A stretch of 15,684 nt of DNA from Leptolyngbyaceae cyanobacterium SM1_3_5 (GCA_012031475.1 JAAUTJ010000037.1:1-15684); one strand, 5' to 3'; counted from the stretch's first letter, positions 1-7,616 are shown. The notes: generated by a model from the sequence alone, not told the origin. A program made the numbers and translations.

Positions 1-87
1 TCGTAGGGGTAAGGGGTTCGGTGTTTTTTGAGTAAATCCACTAGGATCTCTGCCAGTCGCTCTTTGTTGTTTCTCAGGTTAATAAAA

Positions 88-276
88 ATGGGGACTCTTT
101 ATCAATTCGCTACAGCACTAATCTTTCCGCTGCTGGTCGGTTCAAGCGTCTGGGTTGCTCCTGCCGCAGCCTCACAACCTTCCACTCTGTCAGAGGCAGG
201 CGTGGTTGCAAACCAACCCTATGAACCACCGGACAATGGCGGACCAGATGGCACAATCGGCTCAGGAACCCGCTAG
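88..276 (+). CDS. Small secreted peptide with Gly/Pro-rich tail
   Basis: This reads as a 62-residue protein. Residues 5-28 form a hydrophobic signal peptide ending in AAA-S, so cleavage would leave a mature peptide of about 34 residues. The mature part ends in a polar, glycine- and proline-rich stretch (PPDNGGPDGTIGSGTR). Similar tails occur in many small exported cyanobacterial proteins, but I know no function for them. I chose ATG 88 rather than the in-frame TTG at 28, because the signal peptide starts right after the ATG and an AGG lies about nine bases upstream. The next gene starts 53 bases downstream on the same strand. Secretion is inferred from sequence and the function is unknown. 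Confidence 0.6.
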   Translation: MGTLYQFATALIFPLLVGSSVWVAPAAASQPSTLSEAGVVANQPYEPPDNGGPDGTIGSGTR

Positions 277-329
277 CCTGTATGCCGATCGATATGCCTC
301 ATCGATCGCAATAACCTTATCTTCAATCC

Positions 330-464
330 ATGAATCAGCGTCCGCAAAATCCCGATAAGAATGTTGAGAAAAATACGATCAAAGTAGATGCTGGAACGCT
401 GACAGCGATCGTGTTTTTTCTGCTGCTGCTGCCGCTGCTGCTGGCTGGTTTCCTTCTACAATAG
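330..464 (+). CDS. 44-residue single-pass membrane protein
   Basis: This open frame runs from ATG 330 to TAG 462-464. Residues 1-20 are polar and charged (MNQRPQNPDKNVEKNTIKVD). Residues 24-43 are a strong transmembrane helix made largely of leucine, several encoded by consecutive CTG codons. The layout, a soluble N-terminus and a helix at the very C-terminus, is that of small tail-anchored or regulatory membrane proteins. I do not recognise a named family. It lies between the secreted peptide and the DUF2157 gene on the same strand. It is short enough to be missed by length cut-offs. The clean polar-then-hydrophobic pattern supports a real gene, but only weakly, since leucine-rich frames can arise by chance. 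Confidence 0.5.
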   Translation: MNQRPQNPDKNVEKNTIKVDAGTLTAIVFFLLLLPLLLAGFLLQ

Positions 465-567
465 CTGTGGTTTGGTGATGCGCCAGATCAGAAACTGTCA
501 GGGTGCGATCGAATAATCGAAAGCAACTTCTGTACTGTAGAAGGTATCAGCTTCCCTGGTGATTTCT

Positions 568-1969
568 ATGCCTACCGAAAAGTTTCGTCGCCAGTTACGG
601 CAAGAATCCGAGCAGTGGTGGAAAGACGGATTCATTGATGCCACACTCTACGAAAAACTGGCACAGCGCTATCAGTTCGATCGCCTAGAACAAGACGCCA
701 GCCACCGCTTCATTGCCATTTTGATGGGCTTGGGCGCAATCTTGTTGGGACTTGGCGCAATTACGTTTGTCGCCGCAAACTGGACAGCTTGGCCGCGATC
801 GACCCGCGTTGCTTTGCTGCTGGCCTGCTTTGTCGGCGTCAATGCCGCAGGCTTTTACCTCTGGCGGCGACCTGCCACCCAGCGCTTAGGGCACGGACTG
901 CTGCTGTGTGGCGGGCTGCTGCTGGGGCGCGAACATGGGATTGATGTCGCAGATGTTCAACCAGAACGGCGAACTGTACGAACTGCTGTTGATCTGGGGC
1001 TTGGGCGTGGCGGCGATGGCGTTCAGTCTGCGGCTCACGTCGCTGGGCATCCTGTCGCTGATTTTGGTAGGACAGGGCTATTGGGGCGGCTGGGCAACCT
1101 GGTCAACCTGGCGCGAGTTTGGCTTCACGGATTTGCTTGTGCAGCATTTGCCGATCGTCCTGGCCGTCGTGTTCGTGCCGTTGGCCTACTGGTGTCGATC
1201 GCGCGTCTTGTTTGGCCTCACTGCCACAGTTTGGGCGATCGCGATTGTGTTTAACCTCAAGCCGCTTTCGGGATGGAGCAATCTCCCTTCGGCGGGCTGG
1301 ATAGCGGCGATCGCATTCGTCTTGCCGCCCGCCCTGCTGTGGAGCTACTACGACTTTCGCAAACCCGCACCCAACCGTTCTTATCCGTCCGCCTTCACCC
1401 TGCTCTCTCGCGGACTGGCAATCGTGTTTCTGGCCGTTTGCTTCTATTTCTTTTCGTTCAAGTTCGTGTGGAATCTGCCGACCTGGATGCAGAACCTCAC
1501 CTCCGTCTGGACTTGGACGCCGCTAATCGACGCCGTGATCTTCAGCATCGTTGCAGGCTTAGGCTGGATTCAGATGCGGCCTCGCTGGAGTCAGTGGCAA
1601 TCGCAAGTTCGATCGATCAACAGCGTCACAATCGCGGTCATGCTGGTCGCGACTGCCCTGATGCTGATTGCCCATGACTCGATCGATCTGGGCGGCGCGT
1701 TGGGATTCAACGTTTTGCTGTTTGGCTTGTCGATCGCCTTGGTGCGCGACGGATTGGCGCTGGGCGATCGGCAGACCTTTTGGGGCGGAATGGTGCTGCT
1801 GGTTTTGGGCATCACGACGCGAATGCTCGAATACAATACCGGACTGCTGCTCAAGTCGATCGTGTTCATCCTCTGCGGCATCGGCGTGATCGCTGCCGGA
1901 TTGTGGTTTGAGCGATCGACCCAATCCAAGCCTCGATCGATTCACCCTGCACAGGAGAACTTGTCATGA
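568..1969 (+). pseudogene. DUF2157 multi-pass membrane protein, frameshifted
   Basis: The N-terminal part (ATG 568 onward: MPTEKFRRQLRQESEQWWKD...) is the soluble DUF2157 head, followed by hydrophobic helices. The reading frame is lost in the run of four G at 924-927. Removing one G joins the first frame to the second and gives ...GLLLGANMGLMSQMFNQNGE..., the conserved DUF2157 continuation. The second frame then runs through many transmembrane helices to TGA 1967-1969. The repaired protein would be 466 residues, a normal cyanobacterial length. Unrepaired, frame 1 continues with low-complexity Arg/Gly/Val sequence to 1254. The gene overlaps the next one by four bases (ATGA), and DUF2157 + GDYXXLXY is a known bacterial gene pair. 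The function is unknown, probably a membrane process. The frameshift may be a sequence error. Confidence 0.85.
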
Positions 1970-2585
1970 CGCACTCTTTCCAGCCCGATACAATTCAGAC
2001 CGATTCACCGCAGCTTCAGCCGATCGCCCCAGCCAAACAGCTTCCGGGCTGGCGGCTGTGGGTTCCGCTGCTGATTCAGGTCGGCCTGATTGCCTTTGTA
2101 CCTGCTCAAGATGCCTACACCTACGCCACAGGACGCTGATCACGCTTAAAACCATGCCTGTCGATCCTTACGATCCGCTGCGCGGCTATTCGCAAACGCT
2201 GGGCTACGAAATCAGCGACATCAACCAACTGCGTAAACTTCCAGGCGGCGATCGCTTCGATCGTCAGATCCAAGGCGCATTCTATGTTGTTCTGCAACAG
2301 CCCGCCGCAAACGCCACGCCGCCTACACCCTGGCAAGCCGTTCGCCTGACGAGCGATCGCCCCACCGACCTCGATTCCACACAGATCGCCCTGCGCGGAC
2401 GCTACGATCGCGGCCAAATCACCTACGGACTGGAGCGCTTTTACATGCCCGAAGACCAGCGCAACCAAATTAACGAAGACTTCACGGACGCGGGCGGTCG
2501 AACGGTAACGCAGGTCAAGGTGGACGATCGCGGCAATGCCGTTTTGGTGAACTTGTGGCTGGGCGATCGCGCCTTGCAGTTTTAA
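1966..2585 (+). pseudogene. GDYXXLXY domain protein, frameshifted
   Basis: The start ATG 1966 overlaps the stop of the DUF2157 gene (ATGA), indicating translational coupling. Residues 30-48 form one hydrophobic segment (RLWVPLLIQVGLIAFVPAQ). The frame stops at TGA 2137, just after YTYATGR. One base earlier in phase the family sequence continues as LITLKTMPVDPYDPLRGYSQ and LGYEIS, ending at TAA 2583. Adding one C near 2134-2137 restores a single 206-residue protein. The motif naming the family appears as RGYSQTLGY, with the usual Asp replaced. This would be a membrane-anchored extracytoplasmic partner of the DUF2157 protein. The role is not established. As in its neighbour, the break is one base in an otherwise conserved gene, so an error is likely. 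Confidence 0.82.
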
Positions 2586-2590
2586 TTGCG

Positions 2591-2619
2591 AGTCGGGGCG
2601 ATTTGGTGATGCCCCGACT
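2591..2619. terminator. Hairpin between convergent genes
   Basis: A perfect 9-bp stem, AGTCGGGGC (2591-2599) with GCCCCGACT (2611-2619), closes an 11-base loop. It starts six bases after the GDYXXLXY stop and lies just before the stop of the convergent usp gene. T-tracts are weak on both sides, so efficient intrinsic termination is inferred from position and stem strength only. Confidence 0.55.
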
Positions 2620-2632
2620 TTGCAAATGACGG

Positions 2633-3292
2633 CTAGTAAACCCGCAGTTCGCTTCCCACTGGAGAGGCGATCGCGCCTTCTTCGGGATGTGTCTGGCGGG
2701 GAATGCCCAAAACGGGGCAGGGCAGCGAGGCAAGCTGATGGACGATCGGATGCCGCGCCGACGTGCAGCCCAGCAGCAGCAAATCGGCTTCCTCCGCCTC
2801 GATCACCTGACGCAATTGCTCTGCCGGATCGCCAAATCGCAGATGCGCTTCCAGCGAGCCGCGCCATTCTTCGGCCATGCAGCGAGCCTGCCAGAGGACA
2901 TAATCGGCATGGTCAAACGGGTCACTGGCCTGAAAATTCGGAATTACGCAGTCAGATTCGACAAAGCGCGGCAGGCAAGCGGTTGGATCTGAGACGACGG
3001 ACGATCGACCGCTCAGGCTCGGCAGCTTGGAGCGGACGGGGCGATCGAGGACATAAACCACATGCACCGTCACTTGCTTTTGCGAAGCCAAGCGCGTTTG
3101 ATGCGCGATCCACAGCGTCATGTCGAGCGCAGTTTGGCTGTTGCAAGAGCCGCTATAGCCGACGACCAAGCTGACACTTTTGCGTGGTTTTGTCGTTTTA
3201 GAGCGCGGTTCGGGGACGAGAACCATCTGCTCAATTAGGTCTTGGCGACCGATCGCGCTTTGCAAGCGAGCCAAAATCGGTTTAATCTGCAC
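2633..3292 (-). CDS. Universal stress protein (UspA family)
   Basis: The protein shows the UspA fold signals: strand SVSLVVGYSGS followed by the helix ALDMTLWIAHQT, then KQVTVHVVYVLD, and near the C-terminus ADLLLLGCTSARHPIVHQLA and CPVLGIP. The glycine-rich ATP loop of classical Usp (G-2x-G-9x-G-S/T) is not intact, so ATP binding is doubtful. I placed the start at GTG 3292 (MQIKPILARLQSAIGR, 219 residues), because GAGGA lies seven bases upstream and cyanobacterial relatives, as I recall them, begin near this ARLQSAIGR segment. The frame stays open to TTG 3370 and beyond, which I regard as leader. A c-di-AMP riboswitch lies about 150 bases upstream, so expression is probably set by c-di-AMP. 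The family acts in stress survival; the specific role here is unknown. Confidence 0.85.
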   Translation of the reverse strand: MQIKPILARLQSAIGRQDLIEQMVLVPEPRSKTTKPRKSVSLVVGYSGSCNSQTALDMTLWIAHQTRLASQKQVTVHVVYVLDRPVRSKLPSLSGRSSVVSDPTACLPRFVESDCVIPNFQASDPFDHADYVLWQARCMAEEWRGSLEAHLRFGDPAEQLRQVIEAEEADLLLLGCTSARHPIVHQLASLPCPVLGIPRQTHPEEGAIASPVGSELRVY

Positions 3293-3358
3293 GGCTTTTT
3301 CCTCATCTAAGCGGGGAGTCGAACGAAGTTGAAACTGGGCGGGCACGACGCTCTCAGC

Positions 3359-3386
3359 GGATTGAAACAATTGGATTGAAACAATC
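3359..3386. repeat. 14-bp tandem duplication in usp leader
   Basis: GGATTGAAACAATT (3359-3372) is followed directly by GGATTGAAACAATC (3373-3386), identical in 13 of 14 positions. It lies between the riboswitch aptamer and the chosen usp start. Each copy can fold into a small GATTG/CAATC hairpin in the leader RNA. Confidence 0.8.
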
Positions 3387-3440
3387 GCAAAGCGGAAATA
3401 CTGGTACCAATCAGGAGACTTCAGCGTGCAAACTGCGGAC

Positions 3441-3582
3441 GCTTAGGAGGCTCCTTCCATTGCCGACGGAGTTAGCTGACGGGCGAAGACTGGAAGGTGT
3501 CTTTCTCAGTTGAGATTAGCCCCATAAGATGGTTCCTCCGCTTCATCAGGTCAAGAGGTGACTGAATGTGAATTAGGCTTAC
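3441..3582 (-). promoter_or_regulatory. c-di-AMP riboswitch (ydaO/yuaA class) for usp
   Basis: Read on the minus strand, this leader holds the conserved ydaO/yuaA blocks in order: AGCGGAGGAACC (about 3532-3544), GGGGCTAATC (about 3515-3524), and CCCGTCAGCTAAC with TCCGTCGGCA (about 3462-3483). The variable hairpin lies between the second and third blocks, as in the family. ACCTTCCA (about 3491-3498) can pair with TGGAAGG after the last block. The same blocks and pairing recur in the second element at 6945-7092. Riboswitches of this class bind cyclic di-AMP and usually turn expression off. The target is the usp gene about 150 bases downstream. I see no strong intrinsic terminator in the leader, so the expression platform is unresolved. 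Ends are approximate. Confidence 0.85.
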
Positions 3583-3617
3583 CCGTGATCGAATCACATT
3601 TGCTATCATCGCTTAGA

Positions 3618-3646
3618 TTTATAGCAGTTGTAATCTATCTCGCTAA
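3618..3646 (-). promoter_or_regulatory. Possible promoter of the usp riboswitch transcript
   Basis: On the minus strand, TGCTATAAAT gives an extended -10 (TATAAA at 3618-3623). A weak -35, TTAGCG (3641-3646), lies 17 bases upstream. Transcription would begin near 3610, before the riboswitch aptamer and after the ATPase stop at 3670. This is a pattern match only. Confidence 0.4.
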
Positions 3647-3669
3647 AGATTCATAAATGCAATTAATCT

Positions 3670-4494
3670 TCACGATCGAAATGTTGCTCCAGAAAATTCA
3701 GCGCGTAGTTTTCGCAACTCGTAATACTCAGAAGTCTCCCGAAGCTGATGGCGATCGCGCGGATGCTTAAACGGGATGGTCATAATTTCTCCAATTCGTG
3801 CGGCGGGACCATTCGTCATCAGGACGATGCGATCGCTCATAAAAATTGCTTCATCGACATCATGGGTAATCATCATCACAGCCTGACGTTGGCTTTCCCA
3901 AATTCTGAGGACTTGCTCTTGCAACATCCCTCTCGTTAGCGCATCAAGTGCCCCAAACGGCTCATCCATGAGTAGCATTTTGGGACGAGTTGCGAGGGCG
4001 CGAGCAATGCCGACGCGCTGTTTCATGCCGCCGGAAATTTCATCAGGATATTTATCCGCAGCGGGAATTAAATTCACCATGTTTAAGTGTTCATTCACAA
4101 TCCGTTTCTTTTGTTGAACAGACGCATCTTTGAGGACTTCATCAACTGCAAGGCGAATATTTTCCCGCACGGTCAGCCAGGGCAACAGTGAATATTGCTG
4201 AAACACCATCATTCGATCGGCTCCGGGTTTGCGAATCTCGCGCCCTTCAATCTGTACGGTTCCACTCGTCGCTTTTTCCAGTCCTGCCACAATTTTCAGC
4301 AGGGTCGATTTGCCGCAGCCAGAGTGACCAATGACCGAGATAAATTCGTTCTCTGCGATCGCCAAATCAATGCCGTCCAAAACCACAAATTCACTGCCTT
4401 CTGGTCTTCGGTAGGCTTTTCGCAGGTTTTCAATTTTGAGAAATTCAGCGCGATCGATCGAAGATTGATCAAGGGATTGAATCGGTTTAACCAT
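3670..4494 (-). CDS. ABC transporter ATPase, NrtD/SsuB-like
   Basis: This 274-residue protein is a complete ABC nucleotide-binding subunit: Walker A GHSGCGKST (residues 56-64), Q-loop VFQQYSLLPW (from 97), signature ISGGMKQR (153-160), Walker B MLLMDEP (from 173) and switch histidine in MITHD (H211). Sequence and neighbours place it in the nitrate/sulfonate/taurine/bicarbonate group, close to NrtD and CmpD. It would energise import through the permease encoded at 6019-6861. The start ATG 4494 has AGGAG six bases upstream. It follows the binding-protein gene by 33 bases and is the last gene of the operon. The NrtC-type ATPase fused to a binding domain is absent, so two copies of this subunit probably serve the transporter. 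The substrate cannot be read from the ATPase. Confidence 0.92.
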   Translation of the reverse strand: MVKPIQSLDQSSIDRAEFLKIENLRKAYRRPEGSEFVVLDGIDLAIAENEFISVIGHSGCGKSTLLKIVAGLEKATSGTVQIEGREIRKPGADRMMVFQQYSLLPWLTVRENIRLAVDEVLKDASVQQKKRIVNEHLNMVNLIPAADKYPDEISGGMKQRVGIARALATRPKMLLMDEPFGALDALTRGMLQEQVLRIWESQRQAVMMITHDVDEAIFMSDRIVLMTNGPAARIGEIMTIPFKHPRDRHQLRETSEYYELRKLRAEFSGATFRS

Positions 4495-4505
4495 TAGGAA
4501 CTCCT

Positions 4506-4537
4506 ATTGCATCAAGATAGAATTGCATCAAGATAGA
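4506..4537. repeat. 16-bp perfect tandem duplication at a gene end
   Basis: The 16-mer ATTGCATCAAGATAGA occurs at 4506-4521 and again, without a gap, at 4522-4537. The second copy spans the stop codon of the binding-protein gene (4528-4530), and the first fills most of the gap before the ATPase ribosome-binding site. It looks like a recent duplication or slippage event. Confidence 0.9.
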
Positions 4538-5921
4538 AAAATTCGGGTCGGGGCGTTGGCGCGAATCTCGAATCGATTCAGGTAGCCGATCGGATTGCTG
4601 GGGTCAAAGGCTTGGCGATCGATGAACGCTTCGGCAGGTTCAACTTTGTAATCTTCCATAGGGCATTCAATTTCCATTTCACCCGCAATCTCGCGATATA
4701 AATCAGTTTTCCAAGCTTGTCTAGCCAGTTCTTCTGCATTGTTTGGAAATTCGGAAATTTGTCCCCAACGAGCCGCCTGCGTCATCAACCAGAGGCTTTG
4801 CGACTGCCACAAAAAGGTGGAATGATTACCGGAAATTCGCCGTAAATTTTCTGGTAAGTCAAAGAAGACTGTCGTTTCTTCGGATTTAACCAGGCGCGAT
4901 CGATTGTCAAATCCACCGTAATTGTAGTTGCCGACGATCGCCGCCTCAGTCAGTTTTGGTTTTGCTCCGGTGTACGATCGCGCTGAGATGATTTCCGCCA
5001 CTTCCTGACGATTTTCGGGTTTGCTGCAATACTGACAGGCTTCAATCATTGCCTTGACCAGCGATCGATAGGTTTTCGGATTTTCATCAATGAAGGATTG
5101 CATGACTCCCAAGAGGCGATCGGGATGTCCGTGCCAAATTTCGTGGCCTTGAGCAAAGGTAAATCCGACATTTTCATTGCCAGAAATGGCTCGCGTATTC
5201 CAAGGTTCGGCCACCATGTAAGCCTGCATTGCGCCAATCCGAATGTTGACCAACATCTGCGGCGGCGGAATAATAATGACTCGAAATTCTTCAAACGGAT
5301 TAATGCCCGCAGCAGCCGATAAATTGCGAACAAAGTACTCGTAAATGGCAGAACTGAGGACAACTGCCCAAACTCTTTGATCGGAAGGAATATTCTCAAA
5401 ATAGTTGCGAAAATCGCGGCCAAACGCTTCCAAATCGCCGTTATATTCGCGCCAAGGCCGCAAGCCCGACTCCCACATGGCGCGATTCATGGTGATCGCG
5501 TTGCCGTGTCGGTGAATGGTCATTGCGGCACATAAGGGCGCATGTCTCGCACCTTCCGCACCGATGTGGGCATTCGTCACGGCTCCCGACACGACCGGAG
5601 CCGCATCAAGCCGTCTAAAGATGATGCCGTCGCGAGAATTTGCCCAACTTGCCTCGCGACTCAGCCGGACGTTGAGGCCGTATTTGCGGAAGAAGCCTTT
5701 TCCCAGGCGATCGCAAACGGCGCACAGTCGTTGACGGGAACATAGCCGATCGTCAGATTCGACTTCTCTAAGCTGGCCGGATTCACGATCGGTTCGATGT
5801 CCTGCGCGGTTTCAGACAGCGTTTTGGGGGCGCGGCTGGCATCGATCGCGCATCCAGCCAGCGACAAACCAGCGGCAGCGGTTCCGGCACGATGCAGAAA
5901 TTGGCGTCGGTTGATAGACAT
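4528..5921 (-). pseudogene. ABC substrate-binding lipoprotein, NrtA/CmpA-like, frameshifted
   Basis: The N-terminus (ATG 5921) has a twin-arginine motif, NRRQFLHRAG, and a lipobox LAGC with Cys24, so it is a Tat-exported lipoprotein. The mature part begins the periplasmic binding fold with LTIGYVPVNDCAPFAIAWEK. There the frame shifts. At 5696-5697 one C (plus strand) seems missing, and restoring it gives GFFRKYGLNVRLSREASWAN and a continuous frame to TGA 4528-4530, about 464 residues in all. Later blocks (PPPQMLVNIRIGAMQAYMVAEPW, cut here to its core PPPQMLVNIRIGA; WHGHPDRLLGVMQSFI; ACQYCSKPENR) match the NrtA/CmpA family. The ligand-contact region (SGAVTNAHIGAEG, HRHGNAITM) differs from the NrtA and CmpA versions I know, so nitrate or bicarbonate cannot be assumed. 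It sits between permease and ATPase genes. The break may be a sequence error. Confidence 0.88.
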
Positions 5922-5942
5922 GGCGATCGCATCTCACAATAA

Positions 5943-6008
5943 GGGCGAAGCATTGGCGTCTAGAGGCTGGCAAGAGTTGCAGAGATTTTGAGCGCCAATG
6001 CTTCGCCC
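5943..6008. repeat. Palindromic intergenic repeat (16-bp arms)
   Basis: GGGCGAAGCATTGGCG (5943-5958) and its exact reverse complement (5993-6008) flank a 34-base spacer, filling most of the 97-base gap between permease and binding-protein genes. Arms beginning GGGCGAAGCATT are, as I recall, a common dispersed repeat in filamentous cyanobacteria. In the operon mRNA it would form a strong stem, which could protect or attenuate part of the message. Confidence 0.85.
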
Positions 6009-6018
6009 CGACCAAAAT

Positions 6019-6861
6019 TCAAACGGATTTCACCGGACGGCGCGTCACAAGCCGCTGAATCTGTCCGATCGCAAAATCCAGCACCAGCCCAGTCACGCCA
6101 ATCACCAACACGGCCAGCATCACCGAACTGAGATTCAAGCGGCTCCATTCGTCCCAAACAAAAAAGCCAATCCCGACGCCGCCTGTGAGCATTTCAACCG
6201 CGACGATCACCAGCCACGCGATTCCCAAACTGATCCGCAGTCCGGTGAAGATGTACGGCAGGCTGGCAGGCCAAATGATCTTGGTGATTCGTCTCCAGCG
6301 CGGCATCTCCAGCACTCGCGCCACGTCGAGATAGTCTTGCGAGACGCTGGAGACGCCCAAAGCGGTGTTGATGATCGTCGGCCACAGCGACGTGATGAAG
6401 ATGACGAAAATGGCGGATGGGTCGGCCAAGTTGAAGATCGAGAGGGCGATCGGCAACCAGGCCAGGGGCGAAACCGGACGGAAAATTTGAATAATCGGAT
6501 TAAGGGCGAGCATCGCCTGCCGTGACATGCCGATCAAGAAGCCGAGCGGAATCGCAACGAATGCGCCCAGCCCAAAACCGATCAAAACGCGCCGCAGACT
6601 TGCCAGCAGCAGCCAGCCCAAGCCAAAATCACCGGGGCCACGTCGGTAGAACGGATGCAGAATGTAGTCAAGATTGGCCTGCAACGCTTCGATCGGCGTG
6701 GGCAAGAGTTGACTGCCAAACGTGGCAACGAACCACCAGAGCAGCAAAATTCCAGCAAGCCCCAGCAGGGGCAGCAAAATGGTGTCTCGAACCAAAACCG
6801 GACTGACTCGTTTCCAAGTCGCCTGTGCCGCTGCGATCGGGGCGATATTCAACTGAACCAT
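6019..6861 (-). CDS. ABC transporter permease, NrtB/SsuC-like
   Basis: This 280-residue inner-membrane permease has about six helices, beginning ILLPLLGLAGILLLWWFVAT. The BPD_transp_1 loop that docks on the ATPase is present near the C-terminal third (RVLEMPRWRRITKIIWPASLPYIF in outline, core RRITKIIWPASLP). It matches NrtB/CmpB and SsuC/TauC. I chose ATG 6861 (MVQLNIAPIAAAQ). The frame runs open to 7077, but that stretch is the riboswitch leader, not protein. It is the first gene of a permease, binding-protein, ATPase operon. Cyanobacterial nrt and cmp operons usually begin with the binding protein, so the order is unusual. Regulation by c-di-AMP is inferred from the riboswitch about 85 bases upstream. 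The substrate is unknown. Confidence 0.92.
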   Translation of the reverse strand: MVQLNIAPIAAAQATWKRVSPVLVRDTILLPLLGLAGILLLWWFVATFGSQLLPTPIEALQANLDYILHPFYRRGPGDFGLGWLLLASLRRVLIGFGLGAFVAIPLGFLIGMSRQAMLALNPIIQIFRPVSPLAWLPIALSIFNLADPSAIFVIFITSLWPTIINTALGVSSVSQDYLDVARVLEMPRWRRITKIIWPASLPYIFTGLRISLGIAWLVIVAVEMLTGGVGIGFFVWDEWSRLNLSSVMLAVLVIGVTGLVLDFAIGQIQRLVTRRPVKSV

Positions 6862-6944
6862 ACGTTTTGTGTCCCAGCTATTCAAGCGCAAATCGAACTC
6901 ATACCAACCGAAGAGGCTGTCGAGTCCAGGACATTCAAAATGCT

Positions 6945-7092
6945 GGCTCTTACAGTCTTCTTCCAATGCCGACGAAGTTAGCTGACGGGCTAGAGTTGAA
7001 AGATACTCTCCGCTTTCGTTTCGATCTCGAAAGGGTTCGCCCCCAAAATGGTTCCTCCGCTTTAGCCTTTCAAACAAGCTAAATTAGGCTGA
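6945..7092 (-). promoter_or_regulatory. c-di-AMP riboswitch (ydaO/yuaA class) for the ABC operon
   Basis: On the minus strand the conserved blocks appear in the family order: AAGCGGAGGAACC (7050-7062), GGGGGCGAACCC (about 7033-7044), a variable hairpin with TTTCG/CGAAA arms, then CCCGTCAGCTAAC (about 6977-6989) and TTCGTCGGCA. TCTTTCAA (about 6997-7004) can pair with TTGGAAGA after the last block. The matching positions in the other element read CCTTCCA and TGGAAGG, so the helix is kept although bases change. A 5' hairpin TTTAGC/GGCTAAA precedes the first block. The aptamer ends about 85 bases before the permease ATG. The class normally represses when c-di-AMP is high. Ends are approximate. 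Confidence 0.87.
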
Positions 7093-7114
7093 CAATCGCT
7101 TTTTCATTCTCGAT

Positions 7115-7143
7115 AATTTAACATTGACTTTCACGCCAAGCAA
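7115..7143 (-). promoter_or_regulatory. Possible promoter of the ABC operon
   Basis: On the minus strand, TTGCTT (7138-7143) and TAAATT (7115-7120) are separated by exactly 17 bases. The start point would fall near 7107, just upstream of the riboswitch aptamer and about 65 bases after the recJ stop. I see no NtcA box (GTA-N8-TAC) here, which argues against ordinary nitrogen control. Confidence 0.5.
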
Positions 7144-7596
7144 CTCCACTTCTAGATAGAAATTTTTTGATTCATTCCTCCAAAAACGATCGATGCTGGG
7201 ACTCTGCCTGCTCAATCGCTGCCAGAAACTCAAGGAACTGCGATCGCAAGGCTTGAATCTGCGGTGCGATCGTCTGCGGGCAGGTTTGACTGAGTTCTTC
7301 AATTTGCTGCTGAAGGATGATGATTTGCCGATTTTTCTGCACCTGTCGATCGCGCTGTTCTGAGACTTCGATCGCGTGCAAAGCCGCCCGAATCAGGCGA
7401 TCGTAATGCGGCAAACTCAGATCGACAATTTGCGCCGATTCGATCGTTTTACCCAGCCTTCCTTGCTTTTGCTGCGGCGCAATCATCAGCCAAAATCCGT
7501 CACTGTTGCAAATTCGCAGTTCTTTCCCGGTCGCAGTCGCGGCGATCGTGCAGGCATAGGTGCGCTGGCTCAAGGAGAATTCGATCGAGGGGGTCG

Positions 7597-7616
7597 AGAC
7601 GCGAGATCTCGCGTCT
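7597..7616. repeat. Perfect 20-bp palindrome inside recJ
   Basis: The stretch reads AGACGCGAGA followed by its exact reverse complement. It belongs to a type of dispersed palindrome (GACGCGAGATCTCGCGTC core) that I associate with filamentous cyanobacteria. On the minus strand it encodes TDARSRVS of the RecJ linker in frame. Confidence 0.8.

Noticed and set aside
28..87. TTG 28 as start of the first secreted peptide
   Set aside because: It would put 20 polar residues before the signal peptide; ATG 88 gives a normal exported precursor.
924..927. Programmed frameshift in the DUF2157 gene
   Set aside because: No slippery heptamer or stimulatory stem is evident, and similar indels occur in unrelated genes in the window, so error or mutation is simpler.
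2121..2867. 248-codon frame on the minus strand across the GDYXXLXY gene
   Set aside because: It is antisense to a recognisable gene and overlaps usp; its composition is the shadow typical of GC-rich, CGATCG-rich DNA.
6862..7077. N-terminal extension of the permease to an upstream start at 7077
   Set aside because: The added residues are not permease-like, and the stretch carries the conserved c-di-AMP riboswitch blocks; ATG 6861 begins the family-like protein.
7084..7171. Short minus-strand frame after recJ (to 7302)
   Set aside because: It overlaps the recJ C-terminus in another frame and the promoter region; no protein-like features.
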